Shown: positions 1-7,745 of the stretch, piece after piece
Position numbering within the stretch: the first letter of the stretch is position 1
How the letters are laid out: each line of letters starts with the position of its first letter
Assembly: GCA_002163155.1 (NCBI GenBank)
Contig: MAAO01000002.1
Coordinates: 1-64,000, forward strand
Direction: 5' to 3'
Source of the DNA: Halobacteriovorax marinus
Lineage (GTDB): Bacteria; Bdellovibrionota; Bacteriovoracia; Bacteriovoracales; Bacteriovoracaceae
Length of the DNA: 64,000 nt
Notes under the pieces: model-generated
The model's input: only the letters and a program-made list of their open reading frames with translations
Told to the model about the DNA's origin: nothing
Database searches by the model: none
Made by a program: the position numbers and the translations under genes

Positions 1-2
1 TG

Positions 3-95
3 AAGATAACAACTTTTAAAACCCAAGAAAACTTGATGAATACTTTTAGTCTGAACAAGAATTTGTATATAACGCTGATAAATAATGTGAAGTAG
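3..95 (+). other. Possible 3' end of a gene cut by the window start
   Basis: One frame is open from the first complete codon to a TAG at 93-95, giving about 30 residues without a recognisable motif. It could be the tail of a gene lying to the left, or chance in AT-rich DNA. Apart from this and the repeat copies, I see nothing in bases 1-365. Confidence 0.15.
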
Positions 96-156
96 ATCGG
101 AAATTGTTTAATATTAGTTTTATTTTTGGTTTATTCTATTGCATCCACCAATTTCA

Positions 157-171
157 TCTATGAAAGAACTC
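157..171 (-). repeat. Partial copy of the 57-bp repeat (terminal arm)
   Basis: The 15 bases TCTATGAAAGAACTC are the exact reverse complement of 283-297 in repeat copy A. Together the two arms bound a 143-base segment (157-299) that could fold as a long stem-loop. Confidence 0.6.
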
Positions 172-242
172 TCAAAACTGACTAAAGTTCTGTATTAAAG
201 ATTAGGAAACCTTCTACAGATATGGAAGCCGTTGTATTACCT

Positions 243-299
243 AATGGCACTTCTTGCATAGAAGCGCTTTGATTTTCTCTGTGAGTTCTTTCATAGAGA
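243..299 (+). repeat. 57-bp dispersed repeat, copy A
   Basis: This 57-base unit starts AATGGCACTT and ends GTTCTTTCATAGAGA. It aligns without gaps to copy B at 1104-1160 (about 47 of 57 bases identical). Copies A and B lie in the same orientation on either side of the gene at 378-1088, so that gene is bracketed by direct repeats. It has no open reading frame and is not an insertion sequence. Confidence 0.75.
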
Positions 300-365
300 T
301 TTCTTGAAGAATGAAAGTGTGACGGAAGTCTTTTCGTTGCTTGTCTGTCTAAAATAAATATAGTG

Positions 366-371
366 TATAAT
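366..371 (+). promoter_or_regulatory. -10 element of a probable leaderless promoter
   Basis: A perfect TATAAT sits at 366-371, six bases before the ATG at 378, and no Shine-Dalgarno sequence is present. Transcription would start at or next to the ATG. This favours 378 over the in-frame GTG at 363 as the start codon. Confidence 0.55.
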
Positions 372-377
372 TTTTGT

Positions 378-1088
378 ATGTCGAAAGAAAAATCCAAGAT
401 ACTGAATAAGCGCAATATTATTATTATATTTTTAGTTTTGATAACTGCTTTTATGTATAGAAATGTTTTTATCTACACCTATATGCATTACACATATGAA
501 CCTAAAGAGGTTGATGGACAATTGGAACCACCATTTCCAAGTTACTCAAGTGCATTTGGAACTATCCAGGGGGCAGATGTTAATAAGAACGGTCTTAGGG
601 ATGACCTCGAAATTTTTGCAAATGAAATTTTGAACGATCTTCCATATGAGTTAAGAGAGGTTACGAAATTAGAGTTAAAAAATTGGTCATTATTTACAAC
701 TCAAGATATGGGTACAGCAGAAAGGAAAAAATGGTGGCTTGATAAATTGAGAATTGATCGTTGTTTTAATTTTCTAGAGAGTTCTGTTGAAAGCCCCATT
801 GAATTAAATCAAATGTTTGATGTAATGGATGATTTGAGGGATCGAATAGGCAATACTAGCGAGAGGCAAAAAGCAGTGGATATAAATCGACAAGGAATGA
901 TTACTAATCATTATTTGGATATAAATATTAGTATTTACAATATCGTTGCTATTTGTGATGGAATGAAGATTAACCTATGTAAGGTTGTCAAAAATACACT
1001 TGGAAGTTCAAATAAGTGGAGGCCTAGGAGTTATCAGCTTCAGCCAAAGATTTATAAGAGCTTCTATGAGAAGTGTCATAAGAAATAG
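378..1088 (+). CDS. Membrane-anchored protein with an EF-hand-like loop
   Basis: I do not recognise this 236-residue protein. Residues about 13-38 form one hydrophobic segment after a lysine-rich start, so it is probably anchored in the inner membrane with the rest outside the cytoplasm. At about residues 67-78 it reads DVNKNGLRDDLE, which has the 12-residue spacing of an EF-hand-type calcium loop (acidic or Asn at 1, 3, 5, Gly at 6, Asp at 9, Glu at 12). The remainder is helical and charged with a few cysteines. It lies between two copies of a 57-bp repeat and stands alone. I chose ATG 378 because a perfect -10 hexamer lies directly upstream; an in-frame GTG at 363 would add five residues. 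Calcium binding is an inference from the loop alone. Confidence 0.75.
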   Translation: MSKEKSKILNKRNIIIIFLVLITAFMYRNVFIYTYMHYTYEPKEVDGQLEPPFPSYSSAFGTIQGADVNKNGLRDDLEIFANEILNDLPYELREVTKLELKNWSLFTTQDMGTAERKKWWLDKLRIDRCFNFLESSVESPIELNQMFDVMDDLRDRIGNTSERQKAVDINRQGMITNHYLDINISIYNIVAICDGMKINLCKVVKNTLGSSNKWRPRSYQLQPKIYKSFYEKCHKK

Positions 1089-1103
1089 TCTTGTATGTTG
1101 AAG

Positions 1104-1160
1104 AATGGCACTTATTTTATAGAAGTGGATTTCTTTTCTCTGTGAGTTCTTTCATAAAGA
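1104..1160 (+). repeat. 57-bp dispersed repeat, copy B
   Basis: This is the second copy, directly downstream of the 378-1088 stop codon. It shares AATGGCACTT at the start and an unbroken 20-base block from position 31 of the unit with copy A. It is about 72% identical to inverted copy C at 2163-2219. The distal part has the GTTCTTTCATA arm found in every copy. Confidence 0.75.
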
Positions 1161-1192
1161 ATATAGGAGAGCTTTTAAAGTTGTTTTAATTC

Positions 1193-2032
1193 TTACCACT
1201 CGATTCCTTCAACTGCACCGTTGTACTTAACTAAAGTGTCGTATAGTTGAAAAGCGAACCTTTCGTAGTAAACAAAACGAGTATTGTTTGAGCCTTGAAT
1301 ACCGTTAGAGCTTGTGAAGTCGTTTGATACTCCACCTTTTATGATTCCACCAAGAACGTGTTGAACTCCAAGGTTAATTTCGTTTGTTTCGTCTTCAAAA
1401 GATAAAATTACTGCTCCACCAGAAGCTCCTGCGTAAGTAGTAACACCATCACTGATTCCGCCAACTAGATGGCGGCGAGAGTCTTCAACACTCATTAAGT
1501 AATCATAAGTCGTATCGTAAGTTAATACAGTTCCACCTTTTCCTACTTCTATATCAGCACTGTATCCAGCAACATGGACATCGGCCTTGTAGCTGTTCAC
1601 CATTCCTGTGACTGAGTTTCCTGATTCAAAATCAATAATTAAAGGCATAACGTCTTCTGTTTCTACGAAGCTTTCTAGTAGGAGGAAGGCGTAGTCGAAG
1701 TTACCGTCTCTATCTATAGTTTCTATAACTTTTCTTTTAACTACTTTTCCAGACTTGGTTGTTGTTGACCATGTAATATCATTCGCTTTCAAACAGTGAG
1801 AAGACGTTACAATAACTCTACTTCTTTGGTTTGGAGTAAAAGCAACAAGGCTAGCCCCACACCAATTAATGTTTCCGGTTACAGAATGTACGCCTTTCAA
1901 TCTTCCAACTGCATCCAAAAATCTTGGAGAATTAGGACCCTTAACAAGACGATCATCAGTAGGGTGACGTTCCGCCTGAACAGTTCCAATCACAAAGCTC
2001 ACAAGAAGAAGAATTTTTAAAACAGATTTCAT
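1193..2032 (-). CDS. Secreted trypsin-like serine protease (S1 family)
   Basis: This 279-residue protein has a clear signal peptide (about residues 1-20, ending VQA). The chymotrypsin-fold triad is visible: His79 in TSSHC, Asp113 in FDYAFL and Ser204 in GASGGA. Cys58 and Cys80 are placed for the disulfide usual around the catalytic histidine. The Ser motif is GASGG rather than GDSGG; the residue before Ser varies in bacterial members, so activity is still likely. It should be exported to the periplasm or beyond. The start is supported by AGGA about eight bases before the ATG. It stands alone between repeat copies B and C. A role in degrading prey or scavenged protein fits a predator but is inference. 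Confidence 0.9.
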   Translation of the reverse strand: MKSVLKILLLVSFVIGTVQAERHPTDDRLVKGPNSPRFLDAVGRLKGVHSVTGNINWCGASLVAFTPNQRSRVIVTSSHCLKANDITWSTTTKSGKVVKRKVIETIDRDGNFDYAFLLLESFVETEDVMPLIIDFESGNSVTGMVNSYKADVHVAGYSADIEVGKGGTVLTYDTTYDYLMSVEDSRRHLVGGISDGVTTYAGASGGAVILSFEDETNEINLGVQHVLGGIIKGGVSNDFTSSNGIQGSNNTRFVYYERFAFQLYDTLVKYNGAVEGIEW

Positions 2033-2162
2033 GAAATTTCCTAAGTAGAATATCCCCCTTCATATCAATAACGGACACTTGAGTCAGCTGTAAACTGAAT
2101 TTACTGTAATTTATTCCACTGGAATATATTGAAAGAAGGTAAGTGGTGGTTTGTGAGTTAAA

Positions 2163-2219
2163 TCTCTATGAAAGAACACCAAAACTTGAGAAATCTTGCT
2201 CTATAAAAGATTTGCCATT
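2163..2219 (-). repeat. 57-bp dispersed repeat, copy C (inverted)
   Basis: Read on the minus strand this is the same 57-base unit (about 41 of 57 bases match copy B, without gaps). With 11 more bases to 2230 it becomes an imperfect palindrome: TCTATGAAAGAA and TTCTTTCATAGA lie at its two ends. Copies B and C bracket the trypsin-like gene in inverted orientation. Confidence 0.65.
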
Positions 2220-2355
2220 CTTTCATAGACCAACTTTCAACAAATATAAAAAAAGGTTGGAACCAGTTTCTTAATTATTCAAAAAAATCAAATCTGAAAT
2301 AAATCAAATTTAATTCTGCAATAAATATCTCTAAGAAGAAAATTCAAGTAGAAAA

Positions 2356-2429
2356 ATGAAGTCCTCGGTTATCTCTATAGCCTCAATGAAGAGGCCCTTT
2401 TCAGAAGGAGAGGTCATGGAGGACTTCAT
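2356..2429 (+). promoter_or_regulatory. Pairing leader of the small-peptide gene
   Basis: ATGAAGTCCTC (2356-2366) is the exact complement of GAGGACTTCAT (2419-2429), which begins inside the start codon region of the peptide. An inner hairpin (GCCTC, six-base loop, GAGGC) lies between the arms. If 2356 is transcribed, the fold would enclose the AAGGAG ribosome site and the start codon, as in mRNAs of type I toxins. Both arms are seen; the regulatory effect is inferred. Confidence 0.5.
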
Positions 2430-2496
2430 AAGGGTGATTACAATAATCATTCTCGGATTGCAGCTACTAGCTGCGATCCTTGAATTATTAAAGTGA
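2416..2496 (+). CDS. Tiny hydrophobic membrane peptide, type I toxin-like
   Basis: The gene encodes 26 residues: a short acidic start (MEDF), one Arg, then a continuous hydrophobic stretch (residues about 7-22) and a final Lys. It has a strong ribosome site, AAGGAG, five bases before the ATG. A terminator-like hairpin follows seven bases after the stop. An in-frame ATG at 2356 would extend it to 46 residues, but without a good ribosome site. Size, single membrane segment, structured leader and compact transcript resemble holin-like or Fst/Ldr-type toxins of type I toxin-antitoxin systems. I recognise no specific family and cannot see the antisense RNA. It could also be a small subunit of a membrane complex. 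Confidence 0.55.
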   Translation: MEDFIRVITIIILGLQLLAAILELLK

Positions 2497-2502
2497 TCTT
2501 TA

Positions 2503-2529
2503 GGGCCAAGTGTTCAAAGCACTTGGTCC
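2503..2529 (+). terminator. Hairpin after the small-peptide gene
   Basis: GGGCCAAGTG (2503-2512) and CACTTGGTCC (2520-2529) pair over ten positions with one G-U pair around a seven-base loop. The T-rich tract after it is weak, so it may be a terminator or a 3' stabilising stem. Confidence 0.5.
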
Positions 2530-2835
2530 ACCTTATGAATTTTATCATGACATTTTTCTTTAAATCAAATCAATTCAATACAAAAAATTGTAAGTAATCG
2601 GAAGAACGAAAAGTATCCAGGGTCTTATATCTTTCAGGTGGCCGAGCTTCAATAAACAAACATATATCAACTTTAAGTAAAAACTGTTTAAGGGGTTTGC
2701 TAACCAGATCTTAGGATATGTCCTATTTATACATACTTTGTGAGTCATTACAATAACTTGGGTAAGAAGTTGTTCACCGAGAAGAAATTCCCTTTAAGCT
2801 GTAATATCCAGTAAAAAATGTTACTAATTGGCGCT
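2530..2835 (+). other. Long non-coding leader of the DEAD-box helicase gene
   Basis: About 300 bases without a credible gene precede the helicase. Stacked short complementarities and the length would fit a structured 5' leader, as on cold-induced helicase mRNAs of other bacteria. I see no cold-box sequence I can defend and no clear promoter. Confidence 0.3.
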
Positions 2836-4065
2836 ATGACTATACTTAAAGACTTCAATTCATTAAAGCTCCTTCCTTCAATTCTCGAACAAGTTGAGAA
2901 GAAGGGATATACAACTCCAACACCGATTCAAGCTCAGAGTATTCCGCACTTATTAAAGGGAAGAGATCTTCTAGGAATTGCCAAGACGGGGTCTGGAAAG
3001 ACCGCTGCATTTTCCATTCCTATCTTAGATAGATTCGGAAGAAAGAATGTTGTGCTTAAACCTAATCAAGTTCGTTCATTGATCCTAACTCCCACTAGAG
3101 AGTTGGCGACTCAAATTGAAAAGAATATTACAACTTATGGAGAAGGCCTAGAGCTTAGTTCAAAAGTTGTGTTTGGGGGAGTAGGAAGACAACCTCAGAT
3201 TAAAGCACTTGAAGGGGGACTAGATGTATTAGTCGCCACACCTGGAAGACTGTTAGATCTTATTAATTGTGGTCATGTTGGTTTTGAGCAACTTGAAGTT
3301 TTTGTTTTAGATGAAGCTGATATGATGTTGGACATGGGCTTTTTAAAGGATGTGAAATCAGTAATTTCTTTTCTACCTATTAAAAACCAAACATTGCTCT
3401 TCTCTGCAACGATGCCTCCTGCAATTGAGAAATTGTCTAAAGAGTTATTGATTAATCCTATTAAGGTTAAAGTAGATTTGGAGACTTCGACGGTTGATAC
3501 TGTGATTCAAAAAGTTTACGCCTTAGAGAAGAAAAATAAGAATGAACTTTTAGAGACTATGTTAGCGGACAGTGCTTACTCTTCTGTTTTAATTTTTTGT
3601 AAAACAAAGTTGGGTGGAGACATTATCGTTCAGCACATTGAAAATATGTCAGTGAGCTGTGCTGCAATTCATAGTAATAAGTCACAAAGAGAGCGCGATG
3701 AAGCCCTTAACTCTTTTCGTGAAGGGGAAGTTCGAGTACTCGTGGCAACTGATGTGGCCGCTCGTGGAATTGATATAAAGAATGTTTCTCACGTGATTAA
3801 TTATAACCTACCTGAAGACCCTACCAATTATATTCACCGTATTGGGAGAACTGGTAGAGCGGGACAAAGTGGAGTGGCTATTTCATTCTGCGTTCCTTCT
3901 GAAATTGCGCGTCTTGGAACTATTGAAAAATTGATTGATCAGAAAATTGAGATCGATGCTGATCAACCTTTTCATGTAGACTTCTCAAGCATTACTAGTG
4001 CTTCTAAGAAGAAGAAAAATGCAAAAGGTATGAAGGCCAAGAAAGCAAAGGGGAGAAGGTTTTAA
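2836..4065 (+). CDS. DEAD-box RNA helicase (RhlE-like)
   Basis: This is an ATP-dependent RNA helicase of about 409 residues that remodels RNA duplexes, probably in ribosome assembly or mRNA turnover. All core motifs are present in order: the Q motif (TPTPIQ, about residues 27-32), Walker A AKTGSGKT (about 49-56), PTREL, TPGR, DEAD (about 159-162), SAT, then in the second RecA domain a VATDVAARGID block and HRIGRTGRAG. The C-terminus is a short Lys/Arg-rich tail, as in RhlE. There is an upstream in-frame ATG at 2818, but the sequence from MTILKDF fits the family start better; neither has a strong ribosome site. The gene is monocistronic, preceded by a long leader. The exact subfamily is uncertain. 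Confidence 0.93.
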   Translation: MTILKDFNSLKLLPSILEQVEKKGYTTPTPIQAQSIPHLLKGRDLLGIAKTGSGKTAAFSIPILDRFGRKNVVLKPNQVRSLILTPTRELATQIEKNITTYGEGLELSSKVVFGGVGRQPQIKALEGGLDVLVATPGRLLDLINCGHVGFEQLEVFVLDEADMMLDMGFLKDVKSVISFLPIKNQTLLFSATMPPAIEKLSKELLINPIKVKVDLETSTVDTVIQKVYALEKKNKNELLETMLADSAYSSVLIFCKTKLGGDIIVQHIENMSVSCAAIHSNKSQRERDEALNSFREGEVRVLVATDVAARGIDIKNVSHVINYNLPEDPTNYIHRIGRTGRAGQSGVAISFCVPSEIARLGTIEKLIDQKIEIDADQPFHVDFSSITSASKKKKNAKGMKAKKAKGRRF

Positions 4066-4095
4066 TTCCTCCTCTCCCAAGTCTTTTTATTTTAA
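4051..4095 (+). terminator. Terminator overlapping the helicase gene end
   Basis: GGGAGAAGG (4051-4059) can pair with CCTCCTCTCCC (4067-4077) with one mismatch, followed by TTTTTATTTT from 4084. It lies between convergent genes and would stop helicase transcription. Confidence 0.5.
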
Positions 4096-4998
4096 GAAAT
4101 CAAGTATCTCTTTGTGAACTAATTCCGCTTTTAAAATATGCATATGTCCCAGAGAGTTAGTCTTGAGATGGCTAATCTCTTTATCACTCTCTAAAATTTC
4201 TTCTGCAACATTATAGCTAATAGCACTGTCTCCAAAATCATGGATCAGTAATTTCTTAGCGTTTATCTTCTTATACATTTTAGAGACTTCTAATTCATTT
4301 ATATCTTCACCACTGGTCTCTTTGAAATTAGAGATCATCTTCTTTAAGAGTGAGTCACTCATATGCATGAACTTAGCGTAGTTCTTAAAGATATTAATGA
4401 TCTTATTAGGAGAGCTGATGGTTATTGTATGTTTCACTTTCACCTGTGGGTTATCACTTAGAAACTTTACAATAGAGGCCCCACCAAAAGAGTGACCAAT
4501 GAAAGCTTCGTAGGAGAGTCCATAGATTTTAACAATCTTTTTTAAGGTGAGAGCAAAATCAATTAAGTTTGTTCTCTCTCCAGTTGAATAACCATGGGCT
4601 GGACCATCGATGGTGATAACTCTATACCCGGCCTGAACTAGGGGAGGAATCATTTTAAAAAAGTCCCGCGCTTGTCCTTCCCAGCCGTGCACAAGGAAAA
4701 TACTCTTGGTGTTTTCTTTGCCAAAGATATAAACCTTAATTTCTTCACCATGAATTTGAAGAGTTTCCAGCTTCGCAGTTTGAAAAACTGCTTCTACTTC
4801 TTTAGTGGTTTTTCTAGAGTACCTAGTGGTGCAGAAAACCTTGATAGCGTAATTGGCCGCGACTCGTTCGGAGAAGAAATTTAGAACTTTCATCTTCATT
4901 CTAATAGAATCCACAAAGAGATCTTTGGTGATCTTCTTAATATCTCGCATACGAACGTTCGTGCTTAAATAGTTTGGTAATATATCTCGTTCCTGCAT
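4087..4998 (-). CDS. Alpha/beta hydrolase
   Basis: A 303-residue cytoplasmic serine hydrolase of the alpha/beta fold without a signal peptide. The oxyanion turn is HGWEG (residues 104-108), the nucleophile is Ser170 in GHSFGG, and likely acid and base are Asp257 and His285 (LGHMH). About 70 extra residues precede the core. The substrate is unknown; members near TetR regulators often handle esters or other small lipophilic compounds. The start is secured by AGGAG six bases before the ATG, within the short gap after tetR, so the two genes form one operon. A perfect palindrome matching the tetR operator lies inside codons about 13-16, which would let the regulator also bind within the gene. Confidence 0.85.
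   Translation of the reverse strand: MQERDILPNYLSTNVRMRDIKKITKDLFVDSIRMKMKVLNFFSERVAANYAIKVFCTTRYSRKTTKEVEAVFQTAKLETLQIHGEEIKVYIFGKENTKSIFLVHGWEGQARDFFKMIPPLVQAGYRVITIDGPAHGYSTGERTNLIDFALTLKKIVKIYGLSYEAFIGHSFGGASIVKFLSDNPQVKVKHTITISSPNKIINIFKNYAKFMHMSDSLLKKMISNFKETSGEDINELEVSKMYKKINAKKLLIHDFGDSAISYNVAEEILESDKEISHLKTNSLGHMHILKAELVHKEILDFLK
4951..4962. promoter_or_regulatory. Second TetR operator, inside the hydrolase gene
   Basis: ACGAACGTTCGT is a perfect 12-base palindrome. With its flank, read on the minus strand, it matches the site between the -35 and -10 of the tetR promoter (shared core GCACGA-C/A-CGTTCGT). It probably acts as an auxiliary operator or roadblock; this is inferred from the match. 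Confidence 0.6.
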
Positions 4999-5012
4999 AC
5001 TTTTCTCCTGGT

Positions 5013-5600
5013 CTAAGCTTTTTGTCTGTTAAATAGTTCTGCGACAGACTGCTCAAACATTTTTTTTGAATCATCGATTGATAAAAGTCTTTGGTAGAGG
5101 TGAAGCCCTAAAATATTTGAATAGAGTTCAAAGGCGACTTTGTTACAGTCAGTATCGGCCTTGAAATGACCTTCCTCTACAGCTAAGGTGATGGATCTTG
5201 TTATTGAGTTCACAAGTGCTGTTAAGTGTTTCTTAGTGGCATCTCTGACGATGCCGGGGCGATCATCAAACTCGACGGAAGCGGCAGTCATAGGGCAGCC
5301 ACCGTGTTTGTGACTACTGGACCACTTGAGCCAATTTTGTACGATGCCTTCCAGTCTTGGAAGTCCTCGTTCAAGTTTTAGTCCGGGTTTGATTACTTTG
5401 AGAATAAAGTTCTCTGCAGCGTAATCTAGAATCGTCACTTGTAGTAATTCTTTGGATTTAAAATGAGAGAAGAGGCCAGACTTGGACATGCCCACTAGTT
5501 TTGCTAACTCGCCAATGCTGAGAGACTCAAAACCGAACTTTCGTACTTGCTCTAAGGCGATTTCTAAAATGGTTGTTTTTGTATCTAATCCTTTTGCCAT
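5013..5600 (-). CDS. TetR/AcrR family transcriptional regulator
   Basis: A 195-residue repressor with an N-terminal helix-turn-helix (about residues 25-50, LSIGELAKLVGMSKSGLFSH) and an all-helical ligand domain. The segment HGGCPMTAA near residue 100 is typical of a TetR subgroup and contains a cysteine that could sense electrophiles, though that is speculative. It is the first gene of a two-gene operon with an alpha/beta hydrolase, its probable target. Its promoter has the operator placed exactly between -35 and -10, so it should repress itself. The -10 hexamer ends six bases before the ATG and there is no ribosome site, so the mRNA is probably leaderless. Confidence 0.92.
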   Translation of the reverse strand: MAKGLDTKTTILEIALEQVRKFGFESLSIGELAKLVGMSKSGLFSHFKSKELLQVTILDYAAENFILKVIKPGLKLERGLPRLEGIVQNWLKWSSSHKHGGCPMTAASVEFDDRPGIVRDATKKHLTALVNSITRSITLAVEEGHFKADTDCNKVAFELYSNILGLHLYQRLLSIDDSKKMFEQSVAELFNRQKA

Positions 5601-5606
5601 GAGGTT

Positions 5607-5635
5607 ATTTTAGCACGACCGTTCGTTTTATGCAA
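5607..5635 (-). promoter_or_regulatory. tetR promoter with embedded operator
   Basis: On the minus strand TTGCAT (5630-5635) is followed after exactly 17 bases by TAAAAT (5607-5612). The spacer holds ACGAACGGTCGT (5615-5626), palindromic at 10 of 12 positions and matching the perfect palindrome at 4951-4962. Confidence 0.65.
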
Positions 5636-5788
5636 CCTGATGAAAGCCTCATGATATTAGATATATATGGAATTCATAAATAGAAATCTTTGAGAGAAAC
5701 TGCTTAAGATAAATTAAATCGGAGCGTACTCTGAGTGGGCTAAACTAGTTGCATACTTAATATATATTAAATTTTTCAGACTCTTGAG

Positions 5789-6943
5789 ATGTATGCGATG
5801 AAAGATTTTAAAGAATCCCTTAGTCAATTACACAACCAACAGATCAGAGATTTGGTGAAACGAATTTCCTGCGTCTTTATCCTTTTATACTTCTTTCTCA
5901 TTGGCGTTAAATGTTTCTCTAGTGGACTTCAGTTGATGGGAGGGGACTTCGCTCTCACTCTTTTTTCTATGACAGGCATGCCGCTGGTTTCTCTTATGAT
6001 TGGAATGCTCGCCACTGTCCTTCTGCAAAGTTCATCCGTCACTACTTCTATAATTGTGGGTCTTGTCTCGGCGGGAACTATTTCTGTGGAGGGAGCAGTG
6101 CCCATGATGATGGGATCCAATCTGGGAACTTCCGTGACGAACACGCTCGTTTCACTGGGATACGCTAGTGACACGGGGAACTTTAAGAAGGCCTTCGCTG
6201 CAGCAACCGTTCATGACTTCTTCAATATCCTCTCCGTCATCATTCTCTTACCCCTCGAAATTTTCACAGGCTTCATTGAAAAGGCCGCCACCTATATGAG
6301 TTCAATTCTGTATGGAAGTGTGTCAGGCATTAATTATCAATCTCCCATTAAGGCGATAATCAATCCTCCAGTGAAAGCTATTAAGAACTTCGCGCTGGAA
6401 AATATTGATGGGCAATACGCAGGCTTTGCCATGATAGGTTTCGCAGGAATAATAATTATTATCTCACTAGGAACCATTGTGAGAACCATGAAAACTCTCA
6501 TTGAGAATCATAAGACTGAATTAGTAAATAAATTATTAACTAAGAGTGCTTACGGGGCAATATTATTTGGAGCTATTATTACAGTTGCCGTGCAATCAAG
6601 TTCCATTACAACTTCTCTGCTCATTCCTATGGCCGGATCTGGACTGCTCACTGTCAGTGCCATTTATCCCATCACCATAGGCGCCAATATTGGAACAACA
6701 GTCACTGCATTGATGGCGGCCCTCGCTGGAAATATGGCAGGACTTACTATTGCGCTAGTTCACTTACTCTTTAATGTCTTTGGGGGACTGATCTTCTTTC
6801 CCATTCTGAAAATGAGACAGCTGCCTATTTTGCTCGCAAATAAATTGGCAGAGTCTATCGAGAAAACGCGTATGTTGGTCTTTGCTTATGTGGGGATTAT
6901 TTTCTTTGCACTGCCGATTGGAATTATTTTTGTAGGAAGATAG
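5789..6943 (+). CDS. Sodium-dependent phosphate symporter (NptA-type)
   Basis: This polytopic inner-membrane protein of about 384 residues belongs to the Na/Pi-cotransporter family (Pfam PF02690). It shows the duplicated signature of the family: QSSS at residues 80-83 and again at 269-272, each followed by TTS, plus the paired re-entrant motifs GSNLGTSVT and GANIGTTVT. These bind sodium and the anion, so the protein should take up inorganic phosphate with Na+, sensible for a marine cell. It lacks the C-terminal PhoU-like domain of YjbB-type members. The start could be 5789 or the ATG at 5798; neither has a strong ribosome site. It is monocistronic. Confidence 0.9.
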   Translation: MYAMKDFKESLSQLHNQQIRDLVKRISCVFILLYFFLIGVKCFSSGLQLMGGDFALTLFSMTGMPLVSLMIGMLATVLLQSSSVTTSIIVGLVSAGTISVEGAVPMMMGSNLGTSVTNTLVSLGYASDTGNFKKAFAAATVHDFFNILSVIILLPLEIFTGFIEKAATYMSSILYGSVSGINYQSPIKAIINPPVKAIKNFALENIDGQYAGFAMIGFAGIIIIISLGTIVRTMKTLIENHKTELVNKLLTKSAYGAILFGAIITVAVQSSSITTSLLIPMAGSGLLTVSAIYPITIGANIGTTVTALMAALAGNMAGLTIALVHLLFNVFGGLIFFPILKMRQLPILLANKLAESIEKTRMLVFAYVGIIFFALPIGIIFVGR

Positions 6944-6951
6944 ATAAAATA

Positions 6952-6973
6952 GAACTCTAAGTAGAGTCCTTTT
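6952..6973 (+). terminator. Weak terminator between convergent genes
   Basis: ACTCT (6954-6958), four-base loop, AGAGT (6963-6967), then CCTTTTAT. The stem is short but lies just after the symporter stop codon. Confidence 0.4.
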
Positions 6974-6980
6974 ATAATTA

Positions 6981-7562
6981 TTAATCTAAACTATTTAAAT
7001 CAAAGTAAACTTGTCTGATCGCTTTCCAGTGATCATCTAGCTCTCTAACCACACCACTAGTTCCATTCATTCCCTTGATATTATTTTGAAAGTGGATGAT
7101 GAAAGTTTTTACATGATCTTTATGATCTTGAAGAAAGGCACTTCTCTCAGCTTGAGTCATTTTCTTTAAGAGCACATGGTTATGAACATGTAGCTGAATG
7201 GTAGAATTAATTTTATCTCTAATATATTTGTTTCCAAACCTAGATGGGTTTCCAAGAAATTCTTCTAGGCCCTCGGCGAAGTCCATGTTTCTCATATCAA
7301 CTTCCATCAACTTATCACTCATATCAGTAAGCACAACACTATCACTTAATTCACCATCGTTAGTTTTAACAACCAGTCTATCGATTTGGCTATTCTCTAC
7401 ATTTCCTATGGCATAACTACGAATCGATTGTGCGGGAGTGACTCTTGAGACCTTTGTAGTATTCTTAGAAGGAAATAACTTTCCCAATGACCCAAGAATA
7501 GAGGCCTGAGATTGGTAAATACAAAGTACTGACAATATAAGAACTTTAGCAGAGTTGTTCAT
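6981..7562 (-). CDS. Secreted protein of unknown function
   Basis: I do not recognise this 193-residue protein. It starts with a signal peptide (about residues 1-20, ending SQA). The mature part is hydrophilic with a mixed alpha/beta look and no cysteines or catalytic motif I can identify; the second half is rich in His, Lys and Asn. AGAGGA before the ATG supports the start. It stands alone and points away from the glutamate-synthase-domain lipoprotein gene. Confidence 0.75.
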   Translation of the reverse strand: MNNSAKVLILSVLCIYQSQASILGSLGKLFPSKNTTKVSRVTPAQSIRSYAIGNVENSQIDRLVVKTNDGELSDSVVLTDMSDKLMEVDMRNMDFAEGLEEFLGNPSRFGNKYIRDKINSTIQLHVHNHVLLKKMTQAERSAFLQDHKDHVKTFIIHFQNNIKGMNGTSGVVRELDDHWKAIRQVYFDLNSLD

Positions 7563-7745
7563 TTTTCTTCCTCTTCATTAAAATTTATTTGCCTTTTTAT
7601 ACCTTAGAATTGAGGTTAATGAGTTTGCTTTGAAATAAATGAGGAAGGTGTCTAAAGTTTAGTCAATTTAGGAGTAATTAAGTCTTAAGAGATTGACCTA
7701 AATACCCGAAAAGTAAGTTAGATTTTACTCTTTATCGGAACTTAA

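Noticed and set aside
157-2230. Integron-like gene cassette region
   Set aside because: Repeats bracket genes, but I find no attC-type GTTRRRY/RYYYAAC ends and no integrase, so the repeats are reported only as a dispersed repeat family.
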